DNA of 64,000 bases, taken from contig NZ_CP049838.1 in assembly GCF_013085465.1 (NCBI RefSeq), forward strand, positions 3,348,001 through 3,412,000, given 5' to 3'. Shown here in pieces: positions 34,444 through 44,153 of the stretch (its first letter is position 1; each line of letters starts with the position of its first letter). The notes beneath the pieces are model-generated. The model made no database searches, was not told the DNA's origin, and saw only the letters and a list, made by a program, of their open reading frames with translations. A program made the position numbers and the translations under genes. This DNA comes from Streptomyces asoensis. GTDB taxonomy: Bacteria > Actinomycetota > Actinomycetes > Streptomycetales > Streptomycetaceae.

Positions 34444-35522
34444 CAAGCCCCGGCAGCCCCTCGGATCCCGGGCCGGAACCGCGCTCGGATCCCGGGCCGG
34501 AACCGCGCAAGGCCGCCAGCATTCGCGACGTCGCCCAAGCGGCGGGCGTCTCGTACCAGACCGTTTCGAGGGTCATCAACAGCCACCCGAACGTCCGCGA
34601 GGAGACCCGCAAGCGGGTCGAGGCGGCCATCGGGACACTGGGGTTCCGACGCAACGCCACCGCGTTCGCGCTGGCCAGCGGCGTCACCCGGTCGGTCACC
34701 GTACTGACGTCGAACACCACCCTCTACGGCTACGCGGCCACCCTCCAGGGCCTGGAGGAAGCGGCCCGCGCCGCGGGTTACTCGCTGGGCGTGAAACTGC
34801 TGACGCCCGAGGAGGACCTGGACCGCACCGTCTCCTCGGCCGCGGCCGACGGTGGCGGACTGATGGTCATCGGCTTCGACCGGCTCGCCGCTTCGGCCCT
34901 GGACCGCGTCCCGGAGAACGTGCCGTGCGCCGCGGTCGTCGAAGCGCCCTCACACGGCCGGACCCCTCCCCGCCCGGCCGTGTGGGCCGACGACCGTGAA
35001 GCGGCCCGCGCCGCCACCGCGCATCTGCTGGAGCTCGGACACCGGACCGTGCACTACGTCGCGATCCCGACGTCGGTGGGCACCCGGCGCTCGGAAGGGC
35101 CGCGAGCGCAGGGCTGGCGGGGAGCCCTGGAAGCGGCCGGCGTCACCCCGCCCGAACCCCACGGCGGCAAGGGCTGGGACGCGCGGGTCGGCTACGACGA
35201 GGGACGGGAACTCGCCCGCGACCCGGGCGTCACGGCGATCCTGTGCGGCAACGACGACCTGGCGCTGGGCGTGCTGCGCGCACTGCACCACGCCGGACGG
35301 TCGGTACCGGGAGACGTCAGCGTCATCGGCTTCGACGACGCCCCGCACTCGGAGTTCGTCACCCCGTCCCTCACCACCGTCCGGATGGACTTCCAGGGCC
35401 TGGGCCGCGACGCCTTCGCCCTCCTGCGCAGCCAACTGGAGAACGACTACCGGCCCCCCGCTCCGACGTTCGCCGGCACGGACCTGATCATCCGCGAAAG
35501 CACGGGACCCACCGCCGTGTGA
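34425..35522 (+). CDS. LacI-family transcriptional repressor, probable regulator of the GH36 alpha-galactosidase
   Basis: 365 residues from the ATG at 34425, chosen because it coincides with the predicted transcription start. The ATG at 34389 lies in the -35 element. A 24-base duplication encodes a repeated SDPGPEPR near the N-terminus. The helix-turn-helix is SIRDVAQAAGVSYQTVSRVIN with the hinge helix around GFRRNATAFALASG. The periplasmic-binding-like sensor domain ends ILCGNDDLALGVLRALH ... VIGFDDAPHSEFVTPSLTTV. It is divergent from the GH36 gene and closely resembles the LacI protein at 43077, which sits beside the GH27 alpha-galactosidase. An alpha-galactoside or galactose is the probable inducer. 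Confidence 0.9.
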   Translation: MDVTGHTSPGSPSDPGPEPRSDPGPEPRKAASIRDVAQAAGVSYQTVSRVINSHPNVREETRKRVEAAIGTLGFRRNATAFALASGVTRSVTVLTSNTTLYGYAATLQGLEEAARAAGYSLGVKLLTPEEDLDRTVSSAAADGGGLMVIGFDRLAASALDRVPENVPCAAVVEAPSHGRTPPRPAVWADDREAARAATAHLLELGHRTVHYVAIPTSVGTRRSEGPRAQGWRGALEAAGVTPPEPHGGKGWDARVGYDEGRELARDPGVTAILCGNDDLALGVLRALHHAGRSVPGDVSVIGFDDAPHSEFVTPSLTTVRMDFQGLGRDAFALLRSQLENDYRPPAPTFAGTDLIIRESTGPTAV

Positions 35523-35645
35523 CACCGGGCGGACCATCACCTTTCGTCGCTGCCGTGGCCCAGCCGCCGGACCCCAACGCCAACCCGCTTCAGCCATCCC
35601 CATCCCCAGTCGGACGAGACGGACCTGGTCCGGCAAGGCCGGCTG

Positions 35646-35912
35646 ATGGCGTTCGTGCGGTCACAGACGTTCCAGCCGCGGACCGACCTGGACATGCTGT
35701 TCGTCGCCGTGGACGTGGAGCGCGGGGCGATCATGACGGCCCGGCTGATACCGAGCGCCACCTTCGAAGCGATGGTGACCGAGCCCAACAGCGGAGGGCG
35801 CTACCGGTTCTCGGCTTCCATGAAGCCTGACTCCAAGGACCGTTGGACCCCGTTCCGGCTGACAGCGGCCGAGCTTCCCAGGCGCATCCTCGCTCGGCTC
35901 GCCGAACTGTGA
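35646..35912 (+). CDS. Small hypothetical protein, possibly a truncated gene
   Basis: 88 residues, soluble, no motif that I recognise. The frame remains open upstream of the ATG (SDETDLVRQGRL-like) without a better start, so this may be the C-terminal remnant of a longer protein. Basic/acidic patterning and a final amphipathic helix (LPRRILARLAEL) look like a real protein rather than a shadow frame. A weak AAGG lies about 9 bases before the ATG. Confidence 0.45.
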   Translation: MAFVRSQTFQPRTDLDMLFVAVDVERGAIMTARLIPSATFEAMVTEPNSGGRYRFSASMKPDSKDRWTPFRLTAAELPRRILARLAEL

Positions 35913-36059
35913 GCACGACGTCCACCGAGCCGACCGCGTCAGCAGCGCCTGAAACCCCATGCCGGATTGAGTACCCGTACTCAACCCTGAATGCGGGCCC
36001 TGATCCATCGTGGAGATCACCGACCCGGATCGACCCGGCCCGACCCGAAGGAACCCACG

Positions 36060-36434
36060 ATGACCGATGCGCGTATCTCGAACCCCGTTGAGCGCCCCCG
36101 GCTGCGGAGGACTCGGGCCCTGCTGGCGCCCGCGGTGGACAACTGGCTCGCGCGTGGGTATCTCGTCGTGGTCGCGGCAGCGCTGGGGTTCTTCCTCTGC
36201 GCCGTGTACGTGCTCCCGGACCCCGGGTTCGCCGGGATCTGGCCGCTCATGGCCACGGCGCCGACCAGCATGCTCGCCTTGCTGTTGTCGACACCCGCGG
36301 GGTACTCCTCGCTCACCTGGCTGAGCCCGTTGACCTTCGCCGCCGGTACGGCCCTGGCCGGGCTGTTCAACGCCGTACTGCTCGGCCGGCTCGTGCGCCG
36401 GCTGCGGGTGCGGCAACCGCGTCCGGCCGTCTGA
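36060..36434 (+). CDS. Small integral membrane protein (SCO4225-like)
   Basis: 124 residues from the ATG at 36060, with GAAGGAA about 7 bases upstream. After a basic N-terminus (RPRLRRTRALL) there are three membrane segments: GYLVVVAAALGFFLCAVYVL, IWPLMATAPTSMLALLLS and LTFAAGTALAGLFNAVLLG, with a basic C-terminus (RRLRVRQPR). The size and pattern resemble the actinobacterial SCO4225 family, whose function is unknown. It stands alone. Confidence 0.7.
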   Translation: MTDARISNPVERPRLRRTRALLAPAVDNWLARGYLVVVAAALGFFLCAVYVLPDPGFAGIWPLMATAPTSMLALLLSTPAGYSSLTWLSPLTFAAGTALAGLFNAVLLGRLVRRLRVRQPRPAV

Positions 36435-36556
36435 GATCGGCGCCTTGCGGACTCCCGACGCCTGGTCAGTGGCCGGGCACGGGGCGGACGGTGAGGATCT
36501 GCTCTGCCTGTCCAACCGAGCCGGCGATGTCGTGCAGAACGGTGTTGGTGAGGACG

Positions 36557-36757
36557 TCAGCCGACCTCCTTGGCGGCCTGTTGGGCGGCCTTGTCGACGT
36601 CCTTCGCGCTCACGTCGAGTTCGTTGGCGATCTGCCTCTCCGCTTTGAGCCGGGCCTTGTCCAACGCCTGCGAGAGCGTGCTTTCGCCGACAATCACCAG
36701 GGCGGCCTGTCCCTCGTCGATGAGGTCGCCGAACTCCTTGACGTCAGCCCGGGACAT
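36557..36757 (-). pseudogene. C-terminal remnant of a DUF1269-like protein
   Basis: 66 residues from the ATG at 36757: MSRADVKEFGDLIDEGQAAL, then VIVGESTLSQALDKARLKAE and a charged helix. This matches the last part of DUF1269-type proteins (the LEPGxSALV-like strand followed by helices). The upstream part in this frame is Pro/Arg-rich nonsense, and the N-terminal domain is not found in neighbouring frames, so the gene seems truncated. The family normally continues for about 100 residues before this point. Confidence 0.5.
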
Positions 36758-36896
36758 GCCGCGTGACGGTGGACCTCCTGCTGATCGGCGTGGCGGCCCG
36801 GCTCCTGGTGAACGCGGTTGAGGAAGGCGACAGCGGGACCGGCCGACCACCGGCGGCGAGAACGGCACCACGTCCACCGCCCGGTGACCCAGGAAC

Positions 36897-37163
36897 TCAT
36901 TTCGGTCGTCGACTGTGTCGGCTGGAGCGTCGACGCACGGTGAAGGCGCAGGCAAGCATGCCGAGGCCCCAGGCGATCAGAAGGGCGCCCCACAGCGGCA
37001 TCGTCACCTCTGGAATGAGAAGGCGGATCCTGACGCTGCCTCGGTTCTCGAAGATGAAGACCAGGGCGATCGCGGTGATCACGACGAAAGGCAAGAGCCG
37101 GCGGACACCAGGGCGGGAGAGGAACGACGTGTGCGCCTTGTGGTCTGTGCTGGTCCCGGCCAT
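36897..37163 (-). CDS. LapA-domain small membrane protein (DUF1049)
   Basis: 88 residues with two membrane segments (LLPFVVITAIALVFIF and MPLWGALLIAWGLGMLACAF) separated by the typical ENRGSVRIRLLIPEVT loop, and a basic C-terminus. Such proteins resemble E. coli LapA, linked to lipopolysaccharide assembly there; in Streptomyces the role is unknown. The ATG at 37163 is preceded by GGAGGAAAC at about the right distance. Confidence 0.8.
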   Translation of the reverse strand: MAGTSTDHKAHTSFLSRPGVRRLLPFVVITAIALVFIFENRGSVRIRLLIPEVTMPLWGALLIAWGLGMLACAFTVRRRSSRHSRRPK

Positions 37164-37672
37164 GGTTTCCTCCCGATCACGGTGCCCCTGGCCCGACTGC
37201 GGCAGCCCGTCCCGCCGGCTGCCGATGAGGGAGCGGGAGGGTGTTGATCGCCAGGCCGGTGCCCTCGGTGCAGGCGGGCGGATCGGCGGGGGGGCGACCG
37301 GCGTGAGGGGCGCCTTGCCCGCGAGGAACGACCCGATCCCGTCTCCGTCACGTCAGGGGTCGTCACCGACGAGGGCATCTTCGCCGAATCAACCCATGTC
37401 ACCACTCTGCGCGCCTCATGGATCATCCGCATCCGCCGCGGAGCGCAGTGGTCGGCGTGGAACACAGGTGCCGCGTGTCGGTGCCGTACTTCACCGACCG
37501 CTACGGGGACCGGTACGACGCCGTAAAAGCCACCACCCCGACCTGCGCGAGGCCCAGAACGCGCCGCGAGGCGCCGGGAAAGCAGCGCAGCGGGCTGCGG
37601 CGCCTGCGCTGAACCGGGCGGATCGCCGTCACGGTCCGCCACAGCCCCTGGCCCCCCTGCCCGACGAACCGC
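37164..37672. other. Gap of about 500 bp without a recognisable gene
   Basis: Open frames crossing it are Arg/Pro/Ala-rich in every frame, lack ribosome sites, and show no conserved motif. I see no tRNA, hairpin array or repeat of note. Confidence 0.5.
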
Positions 37673-39019
37673 TCACTCGCCGCCCTTAGGGCGCGAGGGT
37701 GCCGCCCGCTCGGCATCGACGGTGGCGCGGCCGGTGGCGGCGAGGAGTGCGAGCAGTGCGAGCACGGCCAGCAGGATGACGACCAGCAGCACGATGGTCA
37801 GAGCCGTCGGGTGGTTCCAGAGCGCGAAGACCAGGGCCACGATCAGCAGGGCGGCCAGAGCGATCCACCGGCGGTGGGCCTGGGTCCAGGTGCCCACCCG
37901 GCCGGTGCGGACCTGGTGGGTGTAGGCCCACCGGGCCGTGGAGTCCGCGGCGCGCTCGGATGTGCCACGTACAGCGCGCGGCAGTCGTCCGGGGCCGATC
38001 AGATAGGCGCCCAGCGCGATGACCAGACCGAGCACGATCGCCGTGCGCAGGCTGACCCTCAGGAAGTGCACCAGGGTGTCGAAGACGGCTGCCGCGGCGG
38101 CCTCCGACTGGACCTGGGGCGGGAGGTGGTCCAGGTAGTAGCGGCGGGCGACGACCAGGACGATGGCCACGACCAGGCAGGCGAAGGCCGCGCCGAGAGC
38201 CGTACGGGCCAGGGCCCGGCGGCGCCGGTGGGCCAGCAGCACACCGGCCGCGCCGATCACCACGACGATCACGGGAAACCAGTTGCCGACCACGTCCAGC
38301 AGATGGGCGCCCTTGCGGATCTTCTCCAGCTGCTCGGACTGGAAGAGCACCATCTGCTTGTCGACCTCGGGGATCTTGGCGGCCGGGGACAACCCGGCGT
38401 CCACGAGCGCCTGTTTGACCTGGTCGACGGCTTCGCCGACGTCGAGGGTGACCGTCCCGCCGTCCACCCCCACGGCGCCCCGGCCCTCGCCGGTGAGCGC
38501 GTGCACGACCGCGGCGTGGGCGCGCCGGTTGGCGTTCGTCCAGATCCGCTCGAAGCGGTCGCTCTCTACGAAGCGGGTGGCCACCTTCTCCACCGTGTCG
38601 GTGACCGCGGAGTCGAGCTGCGGGCCCAGCCCCTTCACGGCCTGCGCGGCGCGCGGCGGCAACCCCTGCGCCTGGAGCCAGGCGGCGATGTCCGCGGCGG
38701 CCCGGCTGCCGTCCACGCGTACGTCCGCGGCATGGGTGATGCGCTTGACCGCCGCGTCCTCGATCGCCGGATCCGAGGCGAGCGGCGAGACGGTCGCCAC
38801 GTACCGGTCGGTGTCCAGCGCGATGTCGTGCACCCACACCGTGAGCAGCGCGACCGGCACCAGGATGCAGGTGAGCACGATGAGCACCGCCGAGACGGTG
38901 TTCCGCGCGATCCGCGTGGCCGCCGAGCCGTGCTTGGTCCCGCTCCCCGCCGCGCCACCCGCGCCACCCTCCGGGGCGGCAGCGGGCTCGGACGGCTCGT
39001 GCTCGTGCGGGCTGGTCAT
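37673..39019 (-). CDS. Multi-pass membrane protein with large central soluble domain
   Basis: 448 residues from the ATG at 39019, with GGAG about 6 bases upstream. The N-terminal 40 residues are Gly/Ala/Glu-rich and cytoplasmic. A first membrane segment (TVSAVLIVLTCILVPVALLT) is followed by about 180 residues that should face outside (DRYVATVSPLASDPAIEDAA ... TLDVGEAVDQVKQALV). Further segments then lie at GNWFPVIVVVIGAAGVLL, AAFACLVVAIVLVV, RTAIVLGLVIALGAYLIG, IALAALLIVALVFALW and TIVLLVVILLAVLALLALLA. This layout is common in actinobacterial proteins of unknown function, and I assign none. It is divergent from the lipid-kinase-like gene at 39600. Confidence 0.75.
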   Translation of the reverse strand: MTSPHEHEPSEPAAAPEGGAGGAAGSGTKHGSAATRIARNTVSAVLIVLTCILVPVALLTVWVHDIALDTDRYVATVSPLASDPAIEDAAVKRITHAADVRVDGSRAAADIAAWLQAQGLPPRAAQAVKGLGPQLDSAVTDTVEKVATRFVESDRFERIWTNANRRAHAAVVHALTGEGRGAVGVDGGTVTLDVGEAVDQVKQALVDAGLSPAAKIPEVDKQMVLFQSEQLEKIRKGAHLLDVVGNWFPVIVVVIGAAGVLLAHRRRRALARTALGAAFACLVVAIVLVVARRYYLDHLPPQVQSEAAAAAVFDTLVHFLRVSLRTAIVLGLVIALGAYLIGPGRLPRAVRGTSERAADSTARWAYTHQVRTGRVGTWTQAHRRWIALAALLIVALVFALWNHPTALTIVLLVVILLAVLALLALLAATGRATVDAERAAPSRPKGGE

Positions 39020-39599
39020 GGGGGCTCCAGGGCTCCTGGGGGATGGGCCTGCCTCCATTTCCGCCGCTCCACGGCGAGACTGCCCGCCCAGGCGGTCCGT
39101 ACGGGCGAGCCGCGGTCGACCGCCCGCCGCCGGGAGTGGCAGCGCCGGCCCGCAGGCGACCTGAAGGCTCGACAGCGAGGGGATCCGCGCCGTGTCGGCG
39201 TGTCGATCGCTTCGGGCGGGGGATCACCGCGGTGCATCGTGCCGCGGCGGCGGCGATGGTGAGCATGCGGCGCACACCGCCGAGTGGTGCAATGGACAGG
39301 TGGTGGCGGGAGTGCGCTTGCGCGGAGCTGCACCGCATCGAGTCCGGCCCCGTCGCAGCCGTACCCGGTCGCGGCCGTCGACAGACCGCACCGCTGCCGA
39401 GGTGCTTCCCCGTGGGGTGGCGAACGAGGCGGACGCAAAGACGCCCGAATCGAGGCCCGGACAGCCCCGGACCGGGCGCGTTCGCCGTCGACCCGCGCCC
39501 CTCCGCTCGGACAACGGTGGGGATCGCCGCTGGACACCACTGGACGCGGTGCCACGCACAGTCGCGCCGGCCGTGCCCCCCGACCGGGCAGGAGGCTCC
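39020..39599. other. Divergent 580-bp intergenic region, no gene seen
   Basis: It separates the membrane-protein gene (leftward) from the kinase gene (rightward). Frames across it are Arg/Ala/Pro-rich in several registers with no family features. It presumably holds both promoters, but I could not identify convincing -35/-10 pairs. Confidence 0.45.
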
Positions 39600-40910
39600 A
39601 TGCACAGGGACTCCGGGGCGCGCGGTCGCCTCGTACAGCGTTGGTCCGCACGGCTTGCCCTCGTGGCCGGGCTTGCCGCGGTGGTGATCCTGATCGTGTT
39701 CGCGGGAATCCAGAGCATCGTGCTCCTGGCCACCGGTCTGGCCGGGCTGGCCATATCGGGAGCGAGCCTGTGGTGGGCACTGACCCTGCGTGGCATCGGC
39801 AGGCTGCTCGCCTTCACCCTGGCCGCCGTCACCCCGCTCGCGGTGCTGGCGCTCTACGCATGGGCGGAGCTGCTGTGGGTCGTACTCGCTTCCCTTGCCC
39901 TGTGGGCCCTCGCGGTCTCCGTCGGCGGAGCGGCGCTCAGCAGGGACGCCGAGCCGACCGGGCCCCCGGAAACGCGGACTGCTCCTCCCCAGCACCCCTT
40001 CCTCATCATGAATCCACGATCAGGCGGGGGAAAGGTGGGGAAGTTCCACCTCAAGGAGAAGGCCGAGGCGCTCGACGCCGACGTCCTCCTGCTGGACACG
40101 GCTGATCAGCAGGACGTGGTCGCGCTCGCCGACAAGGCAGTCGAAGACGGTGCCGACCTCCTCGGAGTCGCAGGCGGTGACGGCACACAGGCCCTGGTCG
40201 CCGGAGTCGCCGCCAGGCACGGCATTCCCTTCATGGTGATCTCGGCCGGAACCCGCAACCACTTCGCCCTCGACCTCGGCCTGGACCGGGACGACCCGTC
40301 GACCTGCCTGGACGCGCTCGCCGACGGCGTCGAACTCCGGGTCGACATCGGTTTCGTCGGTGAGCGAGCCTTTGTCAACAACGCGTCCTTCGGCACCTAC
40401 GCGGCCGTGGTGCAGAGTCCCGCCTACCGCGACGACAAGGTCGGCACCATCCTCCAGACGCTTCCCGACCTGCTGACCCACCGACGCGGTCCCCGGCTGG
40501 CCGTCCGTACCGCGGACGTGGCCTTCGACGGGCCCCAGGCCGTGCTCGTCAGCAACAACCCCTACCGGATGGGCGACCTCGCCGGCCTCGGACGCCGCGA
40601 GGTCCTGGATTCAGGTGCCCTCGGCGTCCTGGGCGTCAATGTCGACAACGCCGCGCAGGCAGCCGAGTTGCTCGCGGGGAGGCACGCGCCCGGCCTCACC
40701 AGCCTGACCGCCCAGGAGGTCGTCATCGATGCGGACGAGCCCGAGATCGAGGCCGGGGTCGACGGTGAGGCACTGACCCTGCCGACGCCCGTACAGTGCA
40801 CGATCCACCCCCGGGCTCTGCGCGTCCGCGTACCACGCCACCGCCCCGGCGTGCCCCGGACGAGGGCCCCCATGAACTGGCGGCAACTGCGAAAGCTGGC
40901 CCTGAGCTGA
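39600..40910 (+). CDS. Diacylglycerol-kinase-family lipid kinase with N-terminal membrane domain
   Basis: 436 residues from the ATG at 39600, with AGGAGG 5 bases upstream. The first 115 residues carry four hydrophobic segments (ALVAGLAAVVILIVFAGI, SIVLLATGLAGLAISG, LLAFTLAAVTPLAVLALYA, LLWVVLASLALWALAVS). The kinase domain begins with FLIMNPRSGGGKVGKF, has the nucleotide-binding GVAGGDGTQALVAGVAA motif and continues with VISAGTRNHFALDLGL and FVNNASFGTYA, all typical of the DAGK/YegS family that phosphorylates diacylglycerol or other lipids with ATP. Fusion to a multi-span membrane domain suits a membrane lipid substrate. It ends shortly before the carboxymuconolactone decarboxylase-like gene. 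Confidence 0.88.
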   Translation: MHRDSGARGRLVQRWSARLALVAGLAAVVILIVFAGIQSIVLLATGLAGLAISGASLWWALTLRGIGRLLAFTLAAVTPLAVLALYAWAELLWVVLASLALWALAVSVGGAALSRDAEPTGPPETRTAPPQHPFLIMNPRSGGGKVGKFHLKEKAEALDADVLLLDTADQQDVVALADKAVEDGADLLGVAGGDGTQALVAGVAARHGIPFMVISAGTRNHFALDLGLDRDDPSTCLDALADGVELRVDIGFVGERAFVNNASFGTYAAVVQSPAYRDDKVGTILQTLPDLLTHRRGPRLAVRTADVAFDGPQAVLVSNNPYRMGDLAGLGRREVLDSGALGVLGVNVDNAAQAAELLAGRHAPGLTSLTAQEVVIDADEPEIEAGVDGEALTLPTPVQCTIHPRALRVRVPRHRPGVPRTRAPMNWRQLRKLALS

Positions 40911-41137
40911 GAGACCGTCGTCCGTGAGCGGACCGCTTCGCGCTCTTGCTCCCCTCCGCCGGCGCCGGAACGGGCGGGACCTGTCGGCTCGGCCGCCATG
41001 GCGCGGCTGACCACGAGCGCGCCATGCGCGAGGCCCGGATGGGTTCTACGGTTGAGGGGAACCCCACCTTCGCGGAACTCGGTTCCTTCCGCCCTACATC
41101 TCCCTCGGGCTCGAAACTCACCAGGAGGGCATGCGCC

Positions 41138-41464
41138 ATGTCCACTGCATCCGACACCCCTGTCCTGGACACCCTCGCCGCCATGACGGTCGACTCGATC
41201 GAACGATGCGGGCTGGCCCCGGACATGCTTCTGCTCACCCGCATCGCGGCACTCGCCGCCTCGGACGCCCCGCCCATCTCCTACGCGGCCCACATCGACC
41301 CCGCCCTCAGGGCGGGCATGACCGCAGACCAGCTTCAGGACGTCCTGGTCGCCATCGCGCCCATCGTGGGCACCGCCCGCGTTATGACGGCAGCGGGCAA
41401 CATCGCCGCGGCACTCGGCATCGCCATCGCCGTCGCCGATGCCGAGATCGAGGCGCGGGGCTGA
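41138..41464 (+). CDS. Carboxymuconolactone decarboxylase-fold protein
   Basis: 108 residues from the ATG at 41138, with AGGAGGG 8 bases upstream. The all-helical pattern DMLLLTRIAALAASDAPP and DQLQDVLVAIAPIVGTARVM is that of the CMD/AhpD fold. It lacks the Cys-x-x-Cys pair of AhpD peroxidase partners, so a decarboxylase-like or non-redox role is more likely. A DUF2252 gene follows on the same strand after 156 bases. Confidence 0.82.
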   Translation: MSTASDTPVLDTLAAMTVDSIERCGLAPDMLLLTRIAALAASDAPPISYAAHIDPALRAGMTADQLQDVLVAIAPIVGTARVMTAAGNIAAALGIAIAVADAEIEARG

Positions 41465-41620
41465 GAGCAGACGCCCACCCGGCATCATCGACGATCCGCG
41501 CGGCCGACCTCGGGCAGAAGGCCACGGAGCTGCCCTTCTGTTCCGTGGTGCCCCGTGCCTGGCGACGTGTCCGGTGCCGGGGCGTCCCCACGGCCGCAGG
41601 GCCAGGCAGGAGGGTCTTCG

Positions 41621-43057
41621 ATGTCCCAGAACGCGACCACGGCCATGCGCGCCGCACCCCACACCACGCCCGCGGACCGCGTGGCTCTCGGCAAGGAGGC
41701 GCGGCGCATCTCACCGCGGTCGGGCCACGCCGTGTACCGGCCGTCTCCCGACCGGCCGGACCCGCTGGCGATCCTGGAGGCGCAGTCCGCGGCACGGGTG
41801 CCCGAACTCGTCCCGATCCGCTACGGCCGGATGATGGAGTCCCCGTTCCGCTTCTACCGGGGCGCCGCCGCGATCATGGCATCCGACCTGGCCGACAGCC
41901 CGGTCTCGGGAATCTCGGCCCAACTGTGCGGAGACGCACACCTGCTGAACTTCCGTCTGCTCGCCTCGCCGGAGCGACAGTTGATGTTCGACATCAACGA
42001 CTTCGACGAGACACTGCCGGGCCCCTGGGAGTGGGACGTCAAACGGCTCTCGGCGAGTCTCGTCATCGCGGGCCGGGCGAACGGCTTCGACGACGACGAA
42101 CGCGCCCGCGTCGTGAGCTCCACGGTCCGTTCGTACCGCGAGGCGATGATCCGCTTCGCGGGCACGGGAAACCTCGACGTCTGGTACGCGAAGATCGACG
42201 CGGACCTCCTCGAGACCCTGGCCACGGGCCGACTCCACGGAACGAAGCGCGGTCAGAAGAACCTGGCCCGCGCCATGGCGAAGGCCCGCACCCGCGACAG
42301 CCTCCAGGCCTTCGACAAGCTCACCGAGACGGTCGACGGCCGGCCCAGGATCGCGGCGGATCCCCCGCTGCTCGTCCCGGCCGGCGACCTGCTGCCGGAC
42401 ATCGAACGCAGCGCGCTGGAGCGCCAGTTCCGCTCTCTCATCGAGCGGTACGGCCGCACTCTCGCCTCCGACCGGCGCACGCTCCTGGAGGACTACCGAC
42501 TCGCGGACGTCGCCCGCAAGGTGGTCGGCGTCGGCAGCGTCGGCACCCGATGCTGGATCTTCCTCCTGCTCGGCCGGAACGACCAGGACCCGCTCTTCCT
42601 CCAGGCCAAGGAGGCCGACACCTCCGTACTGGCCGCACACGTCGGCACGAGCCGGTACCGCAACCAGGGCGAGCGGGTGGTCTCGGGCCAGCGGCTGATG
42701 CAGGCCACGAGCGACATCTTCCTCGGCTGGGAACGGGTGGACGGCATCGACGGCAAGCAGCGCGACTTCTACGTCCGCCAACTGCGCGACTGGAAGGGCA
42801 TCGCCATGCCGGAGCGGATGCGGCCGAAGGACATGCAGGCGTTCGGCGAACTGTGCGGGGCCACCCTGGCTCGCGCGCACGCCCGGTCCGGCGACCGCAT
42901 CGCGATCGCCGCCTACCTGGGCGGCGGCGACTCGTTCGACCGAGCACTCACCACCTTCGCCGAGGCCTACGCCGACCAGAACGAACGCGACCACCAGGCC
43001 CTGGTCGACGCGGTACGCGCGGGCCGCCTCCCCGCGGAGGAACTGCCGACGACCTGA
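41621..43057 (+). CDS. DUF2252 family protein (kinase-like fold)
   Basis: 478 residues from the ATG at 41621, with AGGAGGG 6 bases upstream. Family landmarks are PIRYGRMMESPFRFYRGAAA, LCGDAHLLNFRLLASPE, FDINDFDETLPGPWEWD, VVGVGSVGTRCWIFLL, LFLQAKEAD and FYVRQLRDWKG. The CGDAHLLNF and FDINDFDE blocks resemble the catalytic HGDxxxxN and IDxxD motifs of aminoglycoside-phosphotransferase-like kinases, though no substrate is known for DUF2252. It is convergent with the LacI gene, with 19 bases between stops. Confidence 0.88.
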   Translation: MSQNATTAMRAAPHTTPADRVALGKEARRISPRSGHAVYRPSPDRPDPLAILEAQSAARVPELVPIRYGRMMESPFRFYRGAAAIMASDLADSPVSGISAQLCGDAHLLNFRLLASPERQLMFDINDFDETLPGPWEWDVKRLSASLVIAGRANGFDDDERARVVSSTVRSYREAMIRFAGTGNLDVWYAKIDADLLETLATGRLHGTKRGQKNLARAMAKARTRDSLQAFDKLTETVDGRPRIAADPPLLVPAGDLLPDIERSALERQFRSLIERYGRTLASDRRTLLEDYRLADVARKVVGVGSVGTRCWIFLLLGRNDQDPLFLQAKEADTSVLAAHVGTSRYRNQGERVVSGQRLMQATSDIFLGWERVDGIDGKQRDFYVRQLRDWKGIAMPERMRPKDMQAFGELCGATLARAHARSGDRIAIAAYLGGGDSFDRALTTFAEAYADQNERDHQALVDAVRAGRLPAEELPTT

Positions 43058-43076
43058 CCCAGGAGGGAGCCTCGCC

Positions 43077-44153
43077 TCACAGGGGCCGGTCACGCCGTGA
43101 CGGGGCCGGGCCGCTGCTCTCCCGCACGATCAGCTCCGGCTCGGCCCACAGGGGCAGGGCCGGGGCGGTATCGGGCTCGAGGAGCCGGTGGAGCAGGCCG
43201 AAGCAGCCCCGGCCGAGGCCTTCGAAGTCGAGGCGGACGGTAGTCAGGGCGGGGTGCGCGTAGGCGGAATGGGGGGCGTCGTCGAAGCCCACCACGCTCA
43301 GGTCGCCCGGCACGTCCCGGCCCGCCTCCCTGGCCGCGCGCAGTACGCCGAGTGCCAGGTCGTCGTTGCCGCAGAGCACGGCCGTGACCGACGGGTCGAC
43401 CAGCAGCGAGCGGGCGACGAGGTAGCCGGAGCGAGGGCTCCAGCCGGCGTCGAGCGGTTCCGGCAGGGGCCTGCCGGCCGCCCGCAGGGCGTCGCGCCAG
43501 CCCTCGGTGCGCTGGCCGATGCGGGTGGTGGAGGACGGGATCGCCAGGTAGTGCACGGTCTCGTGGCCGAGGCCGATGAGATAACGGGTGGCCTGGGCCG
43601 CGGCCGCCCGGTCGTCCAGCCAGAGCTGGGGCCGGCCGCCCGGGCTGCCGTCCTCGGGCCGTTCCACCGCCGCCGCAGCCGGGAACCCGGCCGGCAGCGC
43701 CTGCCATGCCCGTACGCCCGCCGCGTCGAAGGCGATCACCAGCACCGCCTCCCCCGGCCGGCTGACCCGGGCCGCGACATCCGCGGGCTGCTGGGCCGAG
43801 CCGGTGTCGAGCACGCTGATCCCCACCGCGAAGTCAGCCGCCCTCGCCGCCTCCTCGATGCCCTTCAGAGTCGCCGAGGCACCGTACAAAGAGGTGTCGG
43901 AGGTCAGCACGGTCACCGAGCGCACCGCACCGCCGGCCAGCGCCCTGGCCATCCGGTTGGGTGTGTAGCCCATCTCGGCGATGACGTCCAGGACCCGGGC
44001 CCGGGTCGAGTCCTTGACCCGGGGGTGGCCGTTGACGACCCGGGAGACGGTCTGGTGGGACACGCCCGCCTCCTTGGCGACGTCCCGGATGCTGACGGTC
44101 TTCGGAGCCTGCGGTCCCCCGGCGGAGCGGGGGGCGGGGGTCGCTTCCTGCAT
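43077..44153 (-). CDS. LacI-family transcriptional repressor, probable regulator of the GH27 alpha-galactosidase
   Basis: 358 residues from the ATG at 44153; the open frame continues upstream but without a ribosome site. The helix-turn-helix is SIRDVAKEAGVSHQTVSRVV with hinge GYTPNRMARALAGG. The sensor domain ends VLCGNDDLALGVLRAAREAG ... VVGFDDAPHSAYAHPALTTV, nearly the same as the LacI protein at 34425. It is divergent from the secreted GH27 alpha-galactosidase at 44611, and two similar palindromic sites lie between them. Autoregulation plus control of the glycosidase by an alpha-galactoside is the straightforward model. Confidence 0.9.
   Translation of the reverse strand: MQEATPAPRSAGGPQAPKTVSIRDVAKEAGVSHQTVSRVVNGHPRVKDSTRARVLDVIAEMGYTPNRMARALAGGAVRSVTVLTSDTSLYGASATLKGIEEAARAADFAVGISVLDTGSAQQPADVAARVSRPGEAVLVIAFDAAGVRAWQALPAGFPAAAAVERPEDGSPGGRPQLWLDDRAAAAQATRYLIGLGHETVHYLAIPSSTTRIGQRTEGWRDALRAAGRPLPEPLDAGWSPRSGYLVARSLLVDPSVTAVLCGNDDLALGVLRAAREAGRDVPGDLSVVGFDDAPHSAYAHPALTTVRLDFEGLGRGCFGLLHRLLEPDTAPALPLWAEPELIVRESSGPAPSRRDRPL

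Noticed and set aside
37079..37689. Frames of up to 300 codons between the LapA-like and membrane-protein genes
   Set aside because: No conserved pattern or start signal; the best frame overlaps the LapA-like gene antisense.
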